NCBI GenBank assembly: GCA_015711895.1
Contig: JACVJH010000037.1
Coordinates: forward strand, 1 to 28,030
DNA: 28,030 nt
Origin: Candidatus Solincola tengchongensis
GTDB taxonomy: Bacteria > Actinomycetota > Geothermincolia > Geothermincolales > RBG-13-55-18
Direction of reading: 5' to 3'
Positions 14,385-22,624 of the stretch are shown piece by piece (position 1 is the first letter of the stretch; the number at the start of each line of letters is the position of its first letter). The translations under genes were made by a program, and so were the position numbers. The notes under the pieces were generated by a model. The model was not told the origin of the DNA, made no database searches, and saw only the letters and a program-made list of their open reading frames with translations.

Positions 14385-16082
14385 TCACTTGCTCAGTTTG
14401 TCCTTGGCCAGCTCGCGGAGCTCCCGCTTGAGTATCTTGCCCACGCCGCTGGTGGGGAGCTGGTCCACGAACTCGATGACCTTGGGCACCTTGTAGGGGG
14501 CCACGGTGTCCCTGAGGTACTTGAGGATCTCCTCCTTCTTGGCGTCGCTCTTTTCCACTCCCGGTTTGAGGATGATGAAGGCGGCCACGCGCTCCGAACC
14601 CGGTCGGTCGGGGTCCGGCACGCCGATGCAGGCGGCCAGGTCCACGTCGGGATGCTTCACCAGCACGTCGTCCAATTCGCGGGTGAAGACCTTGAACCCG
14701 GATACGTTGACCATGTCCTTGACCCGGTCGACGATGTAGAAGTAGCCGTCCTCGTCCATGTAGGCCACGTCGCCGGTGTACATCCAGCCGTCGCGGATGG
14801 CGTTGGCCGTCTCCTCCGGCTTCTCGTAGTAGCCCTTCATGAGCTGGGGCCCGCGCACGGCGATCTCCCCCGGCTGTCCCAGCGGGGCCAGTTGCCCGGT
14901 CTCGGGGTCCACCAGCTTGAACTCGGTGTCCGATATGGGCATGCCGATGGAGCCCGGCTTCTTCTTCCCGTAGCGGGGGTTGCAGCAGGTCACCGGCGAG
15001 GTCTCGGTCATGCCGTAGAGCTCGATGAAGCGGTTGGGGCCGATGACGCTCTCCAGCTCCCCGATGCTCTCCGGCGGGAAGGGGGCGGCGGCGCTGAGGC
15101 AGAACTTGATGCCGCTGAAGTCCAGCTCCTTGAACTCAGGGTTCTTCATCAGCTCGTAGAAGACGGTGGGCACGTTGACGATGATGGTCGGCTTGTACTT
15201 CTTGGCGCACTCGATGATGAAGTGGGCGTCCCGCGGGTTGGGCACGCAGATGATGGTGGCCCCGTTGGTGAGCGAGAACCCGCCCAGGGCCAGGCCGGCG
15301 ATGTGAAAGAGGGGGAAGGCGGAGAGGGCCACCTCCTCCGGCTTGAGGTCCAGCTAGGTGAGGACCTGCAGGCGGTTGTTCATGTACGAGCGCTGGGTGA
15401 GCATGGCCCCCTTGGAGGGGCCGGTGGTGCCCCCGGTGTACATGAGGAAGATGAGGTCATCCATGCTCCGCTTGACCAGGATGGGGTCGGCGGGCATTCC
15501 CTTGATGGCCTCCATGAAGCGCACCACCTTCTTGCCGGCGAGGGGGCGCACCTCGGCGGTGGGGATCTTCTTGAGCATCTTCCCCAGGACGCGCTTCACT
15601 CCGGGCAGGAAGTCGGCGATCTCGCTGACGATCACCGTCTCGAAGCCCGCCTTGTCCGCCACCTCGGCTATCTTCTCGAAGAGCACGTCCACGGTCATGA
15701 TGAACTTGGTCTTGGAGTCGTTGAGCTGGTGCTCCATCTCGTGGGGGGTGAGCAGGGGGCTAAGCCCGGTGGACACCCCGCCCGCCTTCTGTACCGCCAC
15801 CACGCCGATGTAGTGGGCGGGGATGTTGGGCATGTGCATCCCCACCACGTCGCCCGGCTTGAGGCCGTTCTTTATCAGGTAGGCGGCCAGTTGGTTGGAG
15901 AGCCTGTCCACCTCGCGGTAGGAGATCTTCCTGCCCATGTATATGAGGCAGGTCTTGTCCGCATACTTCTCCACTACCTCCCGGAACTTCTCGGCGAAGG
16001 TCTTCTCCTCGTATTGCAGACTGGGCGGCACGTGCTCGTCGTAGTTCTTCAACCAAGGCTTTTCGGCGTAGATATCGCTCAT
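14385..16082 (-). pseudogene. FadD-like long-chain acyl-CoA ligase interrupted by one in-frame TAG
   Basis: An AMP-forming acyl-CoA synthetase of the adenylate-forming family, read as 565 codons from ATG 16082 (GGAGG-rich site just upstream; earlier in-frame ATGs lack one). It would activate fatty or other carboxylic acids to CoA thioesters. Motifs are complete: YTGGTTGPSKG (215-225), YGMTETSP, YTGDVAYMDEDGYFYIVDR, and a C-terminal GVGKILKREL with the catalytic lysine. Codon 243 (bases 15356-15354) is TAG, with the frame continuing perfectly on both sides (RLQVLT-stop-LDLKPEEVALSAFPLFH). Related enzymes commonly have a tryptophan about here, so a TGG-to-TAG change is likely. The truncated product ends about 18 residues after the P-loop and could not work. 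It is either a very recent pseudogene, a sequencing error, or a read-through stop. A downstream GTG (15332) could start only a domainless fragment. Confidence 0.85.
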
Positions 16083-16513
16083 TCCCTCTCCCTCCTCGCT
16101 TCCTCTCCTGATGCCCGTCAAGCTCCTTTTCGTCATCGGGTCCGTTGTCGAGGCAACGGCCGGACGTTCATTATCCGGAACTGAAAATCCAGGGGCTTCT
16201 TCGAAGGCAAGGGACGTGAGAGCCAGCCCCCATTTCACGAAAACTCCACCAAACGGTCAGGATTGGGATTTCCCTTTCGCTTCCCAGATTCCCGTCCTCG
16301 AGCGCTGACGAGCTTCCGACAGCCGTTAAATAAATATATCAGACGGTGGCAACGATGGGAATATTTGCCCAGAGGGTCAGGCGAGCGCAAGGTGTTTGAA
16401 ATCCACTCTTCAGGCGGGATTTCCAAAGGCGGATGATACGTCTATGCCTGAGGTCGAAACGGGGTGCGGCGGCAGCGAGTAGGGCTTCCTTTGCCCGTGA
16501 CCGGGACATGGCT
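16083..16513. other. Intergenic region upstream of the acyl-CoA ligase gene
   Basis: A 431-bp spacer between the ligase start and the 3' end of the histidine kinase gene, both on the minus strand. An AT-rich patch at 16326-16340 stands out and supplies the only promoter-like sequence (listed separately). I see no gene and no clear terminator for the kinase. Confidence 0.5.
16333..16361 (-). promoter_or_regulatory. Weak promoter candidate for the acyl-CoA ligase gene
   Basis: On the minus strand TTCCCA (16361-16356), a 17-bp spacer and TATATT (16338-16333). The -10 is reasonable, the -35 poor. It lies about 250 bp before the ligase start. Confidence 0.3.
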
Positions 16514-19141
16514 TCAGCTTAGGGTGAAACGGAAGGCGGAGCCACCTCCCGGACGCGGTTCGTACCATATCCTTCCACCATGGGCTTCCACTATCTCCCG
16601 CGCTATGTACAGGCCCATGCCCATGCCGGACTTGGAGTGGTGGAGCACATCCTCCACTTGGTAGAAGCGCTCGAAGATGCGCTCCCGGTCCTTTTCCGGC
16701 ACCCCGGACCCCCGGTCCAGGACCGAGAGGGTCACCACGCCATCACTCTCCTCGGCGGAGACCTCGATGGGGGTGTCCGGCGGAGAGAAGTTGACCGCGT
16801 TCTCCAAAAGGATTATCAGGACGCGCTGTATCTTCTCCGGGTCCATCTCGCGCGGCGCGAGCGCGGGAGGGAGCTGCAGCCGGAAGCGGCCCCGGTTCCC
16901 ACGCGCCTCCATCTCCGAGAGGGCGCGTTCCACCACCGGGCGAATAGGGACCTCCCTGAGGTTGAGGTCCAGCTTCCCCCGCTCGATGCGGGAGACGTCG
17001 AGGAGTTCCCGGATGAGGAGGTCCAGGCGGTCGGCGCCGCGGTCGATGTGCTCCAGCAGCTCCCTCCGGGTGTCCTCCGGTATGCGCTCCCAGTAATCCC
17101 GCAGGGTTATGGCGTACCCCTTCATGAGGGTCACCGGATGGCGGAGCTCGTGGGAGGCGATGTCGATGAAATCCTTGAGCTCCGACTCGTGGGCCAGACG
17201 CTCCTCCTCAACGGATATGGCCCGGGCCAGGGATCCCAAGGTCTCCATCTCGTCCCGGGAGAGGTCCTCCTTCAGGGTGTCGAACACGGAGAGGAAGCCC
17301 ACCGTCCTGTCCATCCGGGTGACGGGATAAGCGGCGCAGAGCCCGTATCCCTCAAGAGACCCCACCGGGCATTCCCCGCAGTGCTGCCGTACGTCGAGCC
17401 GGCGTGGAGGCAGAGGCTCTTTGGCGTCCTCCCGTATGAGCTTGGTGATGGGGCAGTTTTCCGATGGATCAACCACCCGAAAGCCCTCCTCGCCGGGAGC
17501 CGTGGAGATGACCGCCAGCTTGCCCTTCTCCGCCCGGCTGTAAGCGGCGAAGCTCACTCCCAGAATCTCCCGGCAGGCGAAGACGATGCGCTCTATGTTG
17601 TCCATGACCCCGGCCCCCAGGCCGGTGAAGAGCCGGTTTATCCTCTCCAGGCGCTCCCTGGCCTCCACCTGGGCGGTGATGTCGCGGGCGTTGATCACCA
17701 CGCCCCGCACGGCGGGGTCGTCGAGGAGGTTGATCCCGATGAATTCCAGGCGGCACCAGGAGCCGTCTCCGCGGCGGAAGCGTATTTCGTAACGCCCTAT
17801 GGAGCCGGGCCGTTTCACGCCGAGGCGGAAGGCTGTGCCCGCCCTGAGCAGGTCCTCCGGATGGATTAACCCGAAGACGTTCCTTCCCAGTATCCCCTCC
17901 TCCCCGTATCCCAGGATCTTTCCCGTGGAGGGGCTCTGATAGGTCACCGTCCCCTCCCGGTCCAGGACCAGGATGATGTCCTGGGCGTGTTCCACCAGGG
18001 AGCGGAAGCGCCGCTCCTCCACTTCCCTGATCTCCATCATGCGGTTTATGGAGCGGGCCAGAAAGGCGATCTCGTCGTCCCCGGAGACGTGCACCCTCCC
18101 TTCCGGAACGCCTTCCTCGCCCATGCGCAGGACCTCGGCGCGGAGCCGGCTGAGGCGGCGGATAAAGGACCTCTCCAAAAGGACCAGGGTGGCGGCCAAC
18201 ACGGCCAGGCAAAAACCGGTGACGAAGGAGGTGAAATAGAGCATGGCACTGATGCCCTGCCGGTAGAGGGAGCGGTCGCGTGTGACCCGCAACACGAGGG
18301 CGGGTTCCCCGTAAACGTCTCGCAGGAGGGCGTAACCGTGGATGAAGGAGGAGCCCTCGGTCCGGATGACGTCATCTTCGCCGGCCGCGAGGAGCGCCTC
18401 CGCGTCTTCCCACTGCTTGGTCCCGGCGATGCCAGCCACGGGGCGTGCCTGGACATCCATGTGGTAGGGCGCAGTGATCCTCTTTATCTCCTCGCCGTCC
18501 AGGAGCCGGCCCATGATGAGCGCTCCGCGCGGCGGCCCCTCCATCTCGCTGGTCAGGATGGGTTCCGAGGCCACCAGGAAAGGCCCTTCGGGGAGCAGGA
18601 GCAGGCCGGTTACCCCCTCGCCGGTGGAGATGGGGCGGAGGAGAGGGCAGCCGGCGGCGAGGTGGGGAAGGAAGCTCTTCGGAAGGGGCATCTCCCGTTC
18701 CAGCTCCAGGTCCACTCCCTTGGCATAGATCACGCGGCCCTGCATGTCGAGGAAGGCCATGAACTGGACACGGATGCCGGTGAAGGTGCTCTCGGTGAGG
18801 TTGACCTCGATGTACCCCGGTTCCGGGTGGGCGGCGAAGGAGTAGGTGTCGTCCCACAAGGCCCAGTCCCGGAGCACGAGGTCGAGGTTCTCCGCTTCCC
18901 TCCGGAAGGCGTCGGTGGCCCGGGTGAGGTCCTCCGAGATATGGTTAACCTCGAGTTGGCGGTAGCCCCGGAGGACGATGTACCAGGCCACCAGGTTGAG
19001 GGTACCCACCATGACCAGGAAGGCGACTATGAAGAGGGCCAACACCTTCCGGCGCAGGGTCCAGCTCCGGCCTTTTCCTTCACCCGCCGGAGTCCTATCC
19101 CTTTTCTTCCGCCATACTCCGATCCGTCTCATCTCGTCCAT
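16514..19141 (-). CDS. CHASE4-HAMP-PAS-GAF sensor histidine kinase (orphan)
   Basis: An 875-residue membrane sensor kinase. A membrane segment (about 32-55) precedes an extracytoplasmic domain whose LRDWALWDDTYSF (90-102) is the CHASE4 signature. A second membrane segment (about 297-323) leads to HAMP (about 325-375), PAS (about 378-495, ending GVVINARDIT) and a GAF-like domain (about 500-645). The GAF holds four cysteines, C563, C588, C591 and C602. HisKA follows with phospho-acceptor His664 in ASHELRHP, then HATPase with N-box ENAVNFS (780-786), G1 DRGSG (809-813) and G2 GMGMGL (839-844). It autophosphorylates in response to an unknown external signal, possibly tuned by redox at the GAF cysteines (inference). 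No response regulator lies in the window. The start is the first ATG of the frame; its ribosome site is weak, and ATG 19132 is equally possible. Confidence 0.93.
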   Translation of the reverse strand: MDEMRRIGVWRKKRDRTPAGEGKGRSWTLRRKVLALFIVAFLVMVGTLNLVAWYIVLRGYRQLEVNHISEDLTRATDAFRREAENLDLVLRDWALWDDTYSFAAHPEPGYIEVNLTESTFTGIRVQFMAFLDMQGRVIYAKGVDLELEREMPLPKSFLPHLAAGCPLLRPISTGEGVTGLLLLPEGPFLVASEPILTSEMEGPPRGALIMGRLLDGEEIKRITAPYHMDVQARPVAGIAGTKQWEDAEALLAAGEDDVIRTEGSSFIHGYALLRDVYGEPALVLRVTRDRSLYRQGISAMLYFTSFVTGFCLAVLAATLVLLERSFIRRLSRLRAEVLRMGEEGVPEGRVHVSGDDEIAFLARSINRMMEIREVEERRFRSLVEHAQDIILVLDREGTVTYQSPSTGKILGYGEEGILGRNVFGLIHPEDLLRAGTAFRLGVKRPGSIGRYEIRFRRGDGSWCRLEFIGINLLDDPAVRGVVINARDITAQVEARERLERINRLFTGLGAGVMDNIERIVFACREILGVSFAAYSRAEKGKLAVISTAPGEEGFRVVDPSENCPITKLIREDAKEPLPPRRLDVRQHCGECPVGSLEGYGLCAAYPVTRMDRTVGFLSVFDTLKEDLSRDEMETLGSLARAISVEEERLAHESELKDFIDIASHELRHPVTLMKGYAITLRDYWERIPEDTRRELLEHIDRGADRLDLLIRELLDVSRIERGKLDLNLREVPIRPVVERALSEMEARGNRGRFRLQLPPALAPREMDPEKIQRVLIILLENAVNFSPPDTPIEVSAEESDGVVTLSVLDRGSGVPEKDRERIFERFYQVEDVLHHSKSGMGMGLYIAREIVEAHGGRIWYEPRPGGGSAFRFTLS

Positions 19142-19792
19142 ACCCGTCTACTCTTTTGGGGCGGCCGTCTTCCGGGCGGCGCGACGGGACGATCCCGGCT
19201 GCACGCATGGGCCCTGAGCGGCCGTTTGGCACGCGCTTCCGATCTTACGGATGGCGGGAAGGAGGGGTACCCGTGTTCTTTTTTCCAGGTCGCGGACCCC
19301 TCTTTGGATCGGAGTGAGGCCCGCGCCGGATCTTCCATCTCGCTTTTTTGTCGTCCTCCAACCGCTCCCACCCGGCTTAGACGCCCTCCGTGAGGCCTTT
19401 TCGCGGGCTTGAGGGACCGTCCCCGCTTGAACCGGGAACGCGCCCCTCCTTCCGGCTGTCAGCCTTCCCGGCCCCGCAAACGGGGCCTCCGGGACTCGCT
19501 CCCGGAGCATCGACCGCTTTGCTCCTTACATTCTTAATAATCGGCATAACGGTCATTCCCTTGACGTAGAGGGATGCCGGATCCCGGAATCGGCGCTTTC
19601 CGGGCACCTCCAAGGCCATACTTTCGAGCCCTCGGCGTGAGGGGAGGTACCCGCGGTTTCCGTGTCATAAAAGCCTTCCGGAACGAAAATACCGCCGGCC
19701 CAAAGCGTCTCGATGAGGGCCATTTGCGGGAAGGAAATTCAACGCCTTGTGTCTGGTATAGGCCGTCACGTTGCCCAAGAGGCAATCGATGC
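19142..19792. other. Intergenic region between kinase and FAD oxidoreductase genes
   Basis: A 651-bp spacer on the minus-strand side of both genes. It holds two adjacent hairpins (19471-19507) and a third, CCCGGAA/TTCCGGG (19583-19604). Short frames on both strands overlap one another and lack coding character. No confident promoter was seen for the kinase. Confidence 0.5.
19471..19507. terminator. Tandem hairpins, possible terminator
   Basis: GCCCCG-CAAA-CGGGGC (19471-19486) is followed directly by CTCCGGGA-CTCGC-TCCCGGAG (19487-19507). Both stems are perfect. No T-tract flanks them. They lie about 285 bp downstream of the FAD oxidoreductase stop, so termination is only one option. Confidence 0.35.
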
Positions 19793-21610
19793 TCAGATTG
19801 ACCGGGGCAGTTCCATGTCCTCCAGCGGGGGCGCGGCGGTGAGGACGCACTCCGCGGCCCGTAACCCGCTGAGCAAGGCGGACGGGACGCCGCCCAGGGC
19901 GAGCATGGAGAAGGCCTGGTGCCCGGCCATGAAGAGACCCGCCACCGGGGTGCGCACCAGCTCCACCAGGGAAGCCGTGTTCACCCTGTGCTCCCAGGAC
20001 CAGCCGGCCACCGCGCCGTCGGTACGACCGGCACGCTCCTCGAAGGTCAGCGGGGTGGCCACGTCCATGGCCTCCACGGAATCCTCCAGTCCGGGAAGCA
20101 GGGAGGCCGCTTCCCTGGCCAGCGCCTTTCCCAGGAGAGCCTTGTATTCGCGGTAGGTGGGGGCCCTTCCGCCCGGTCGATCCTTGAAGGACCGGAAAGG
20201 AGCATGGGGAGCCGTGGTCCGGATGACCAGAACCGCCTTTCCCTCCGGGGCCAGAGCGGGGTCGTCCGCACTGAGGAGACACAATTCCAGTTCCTGCTCG
20301 GCGAAACGCTCGGGATCCGGGACTCCCGTGCCGGGTTGTGCCTCTCCATCCTCACGGGCGGAGCCTTCCGCCTCGCGGCGGTGGATGATGTGGCTGTGAT
20401 CGCCGAAGGCCGAGAGGTCCACCCTGCGCGGATCCACCCCCAAGCAGACCTGCAGGTTGGAGGGGGAAAGGGGAGCGGAGGCGAGGCGTTGGAGGAAGAG
20501 CGGGGGCAATCCCTCCGGGTCCACCAGCGTGAGGAAGGTGTTCTTGAAGTCGGCGTTGCTTATCACCGCCGGAGCGCGGAAGGAGGTCCCGTCCTCGAGG
20601 ACCACGCCTTCCGTCCTGCCGGCCCGGAGGAGGATGCGGGAAACGCGGCGACCGAGGAGGAGCGAGCATGCGGGCCTCTTGCCGGCTGCTCTGCCCACCC
20701 GTGCCCTGGAGCCCACATCGATTTCTTGGCCCCTTCTTCCGGACGGGGCCTCGTCCCCATCCCCTTCCGCCACGCCGTTATCCATGCTCCGCCTGTGGGG
20801 TGGCTCCCAACCGAAGGGGGCGGCCAATGTGTCGCTCAAGGCGTAGAACCCGCCCTCCGGGTAGTGTATGCCGCTCTCGCACAGCAAGAACCACATGGAG
20901 GAGAGCAGGGCAAGGCTGGAGTAGGGATTGCGCGTGCCCATGCTGCCTAGGATGCGGCGCAGCCTCCGGTCCTTCACCAGCCTCTCGAGGTAGGAGGCCG
21001 CGCCGGTGCCTGGAGAAGGGCGGGCAGGTTCCGGAACCTGTTCCGGCCTCCGATCGCCGGCCAGGCCGGTACATCTCGCCGCCTCCCTCCCTCGGCCGTG
21101 TGGGGGCGGGAAACGGAGCTCTCCACATGCCTCGCTTTCGAGCCACGCGAGCCCTTGCGTTAAGAGAGGAAAGGTCGGCAGTTGGGCGGCGATGGATACC
21201 ATATCCTGGAAGAACATACTAATGGCCGCCTCCTCGTCGGGAAAGAACCGGGAGAGCCTTTGTGCCGTTTCCGGAAAAGGACGGGACAGGGTGAGGGATA
21301 TACCGAAGGCGTGCAGTCCGTAATGCACCCTTCGAAAAACGGGGGGCGTTTCCAGGCCGGCGCGGTGGAGGATCTCGCGGACCAGCCCGGGATGGGCGCA
21401 TCCCAGTGGACCCATGGGAAAGAGGAAGCGCCCTCGCCGGTAAACGTATGCCGTTCCGCCCGGATGCGTCGCGGCGTCCACCACCAGTACTCGCAGACCC
21501 TCTCGTAGGAGACACGCTGCGGCGGTCAGCCCACCCAATCCTGCTCCCACCACTATGACATCCCAGTCGCGGTCGGGCTTCAAGCGCCTTCCCTCCCCTG
21601 CCGATGACAT
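19793..21610 (-). CDS. CrtI-like NAD(P)/FAD-dependent oxidoreductase
   Basis: A 605-residue flavoprotein of the phytoene desaturase/retinol saturase superfamily. The FAD Rossmann motif is VVGAGLGGLTAA (residues about 20-31), followed by VVDAATHPGGTAYVYRRGRFLFPMGP. Central GGFYALSDTLA, VISNADFKNTFL and C-terminal LFMAGHQAFSMLALGGVPSALLSGLRAAE are also typical. Members saturate, desaturate or isomerise polyisoprenoids or related lipids. No crt or isoprenoid genes are nearby, so the substrate is unknown. It is longer than the usual ~500 residues because of three polar, low-complexity inserts, at about 160-205, 280-320 and 420-440. The ATG at 21610 has a poor ribosome site; a TTG at 21583 has GGGGAGGG just upstream and keeps the entire Rossmann fold, so it may be the true start. 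Confidence 0.85.
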   Translation of the reverse strand: MSSAGEGRRLKPDRDWDVIVVGAGLGGLTAAACLLREGLRVLVVDAATHPGGTAYVYRRGRFLFPMGPLGCAHPGLVREILHRAGLETPPVFRRVHYGLHAFGISLTLSRPFPETAQRLSRFFPDEEAAISMFFQDMVSIAAQLPTFPLLTQGLAWLESEACGELRFPPPHGRGREAARCTGLAGDRRPEQVPEPARPSPGTGAASYLERLVKDRRLRRILGSMGTRNPYSSLALLSSMWFLLCESGIHYPEGGFYALSDTLAAPFGWEPPHRRSMDNGVAEGDGDEAPSGRRGQEIDVGSRARVGRAAGKRPACSLLLGRRVSRILLRAGRTEGVVLEDGTSFRAPAVISNADFKNTFLTLVDPEGLPPLFLQRLASAPLSPSNLQVCLGVDPRRVDLSAFGDHSHIIHRREAEGSAREDGEAQPGTGVPDPERFAEQELELCLLSADDPALAPEGKAVLVIRTTAPHAPFRSFKDRPGGRAPTYREYKALLGKALAREAASLLPGLEDSVEAMDVATPLTFEERAGRTDGAVAGWSWEHRVNTASLVELVRTPVAGLFMAGHQAFSMLALGGVPSALLSGLRAAECVLTAAPPLEDMELPRSI

Positions 21611-22624
21611 AGATCACGAGGGAATGGTATCACGTTCGGGGAAAGGCCCGTACGTCCTCATGTCTTCGTGCCGGCAGCGGGAACAGGGGCATGAAAAATG
21701 TTGAAGGGTGGGGAACTCGGTTCGTACCACCTTGCCTTTCCGTGTTCAGGGCATGAGCTCCACAGGACGACCATTTCGGACAAATCCACTTCTTTAATAC
21801 ATTTGTTCCGCGGGGAGGGAAAGTAGAGAATCCTTTTGTCTTTCCGGCGGGGCAACCTGTGGGGGCGTGGACACGCATCGCCTTGGGTGGGGATTTTCCG
21901 AGCGGATGTTTGACCGGTGACCTTGCCTGATTTCACACGGCTCCAAAACGGCCTCCAGCCGGAATGGAGGAGGGGGCGGATATTTGTAACTCCCTGAGCG
22001 TGGCATTTTCCCCCAGTGAAGCGTTCGGCGGCCAACCCCAAAATCCGACCGCTAGCGTGGCCTCCAGCCGGAATGGAGGAGGGGGCGGATATTTGTAACT
22101 CCCTGAGCGTGGCATTTTCCCCCAGTGAAGCGTTCGGCGGCCAACCCCAAAATCCGACCGCTAGCGTGGCCTCCAGCCGGAATGGAGGAGGGGGCGGATA
22201 TGTGCATCTCCTCGAGAGTGGCATCTTTCCCAGGGGAGTGTCCGGCGGCTCACCCGAAAACCCATGGCGCGAGGTGATCTCCCCACGGCTCCAGGAGGAG
22301 ATGGACAGGGAGCCGGAAGATAGGGCTTAATTTACCTGAGGGAACTATCGGATGGTCACCTGGCCCGGCCGGCGGCGAGGACGGTTCCCTCACCGATCCT
22401 CTGCGGGTTCGGTGAAGGCGAGGAAGAGGGCCGGGGGTGCAGGTAAGGCGGTTTGGTGGGGGTTATGTCTTCTAGTGGTTTTCTCATGGGGATGAGCAAG
22501 GCCGTGCGCTGTCTTCAACGAGATGGTGGGTTGAATTGGGGGACGGTCCCTGAGAGAGGGGCGGCTGCGCCCCTTTCCCGGGGGAATTTCCGTTCCTGGA
22601 GGGAATGAGAGCGGCGAAAGGGGC
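21611..22624. other. Long intergenic spacer with tandem repeats
   Basis: A 1014-bp non-coding stretch between divergent genes. Its centre is the 109-bp tandem array. To the right, TGAGGGAAC (22337-22345) and GTTCCCTCA (22384-22392) form a 9-bp inverted repeat with a 38-nt gap. Open frames through the array (for example 21658-22224 on the minus strand) change frame with each repeat copy and are not genes. I see no clear promoter for either neighbour. Confidence 0.55.
21951..22276. repeat. 109-bp tandem repeat, two identical copies plus one diverged
   Basis: Copy 1 (21951-22059) and copy 2 (22060-22168) are identical. Copy 3 (22169-22276, 108 bp) is identical for its first 33 bases and then diverges, while remaining recognisable (gcatctttccc for gcattttcccc, gtccggcggc for gttcggcggc). 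Each unit starts with a hairpin, CCTCCA-N7-TGGAGG. The length of 109 shifts the frame each copy, so the array is not coding. Confidence 0.95.

Noticed and set aside
14652..16184. 510-codon open frame on the + strand opposite the acyl-CoA ligase
   Set aside because: Composition (H, L, V, G, D repeats) is typical of an antisense shadow; the ligase motifs are on the minus strand.
21658..22224. 188-codon minus-strand frame with repeated PPPPPFRLE-like segments
   Set aside because: It runs through the 109-bp tandem array; because 109 is not a multiple of three the peptide does not repeat in one frame, so it is not a coding repeat.
21951..22276. CRISPR array
   Set aside because: Units are adjacent 109-bp copies without short repeats separated by unique spacers, and no cas genes are nearby.
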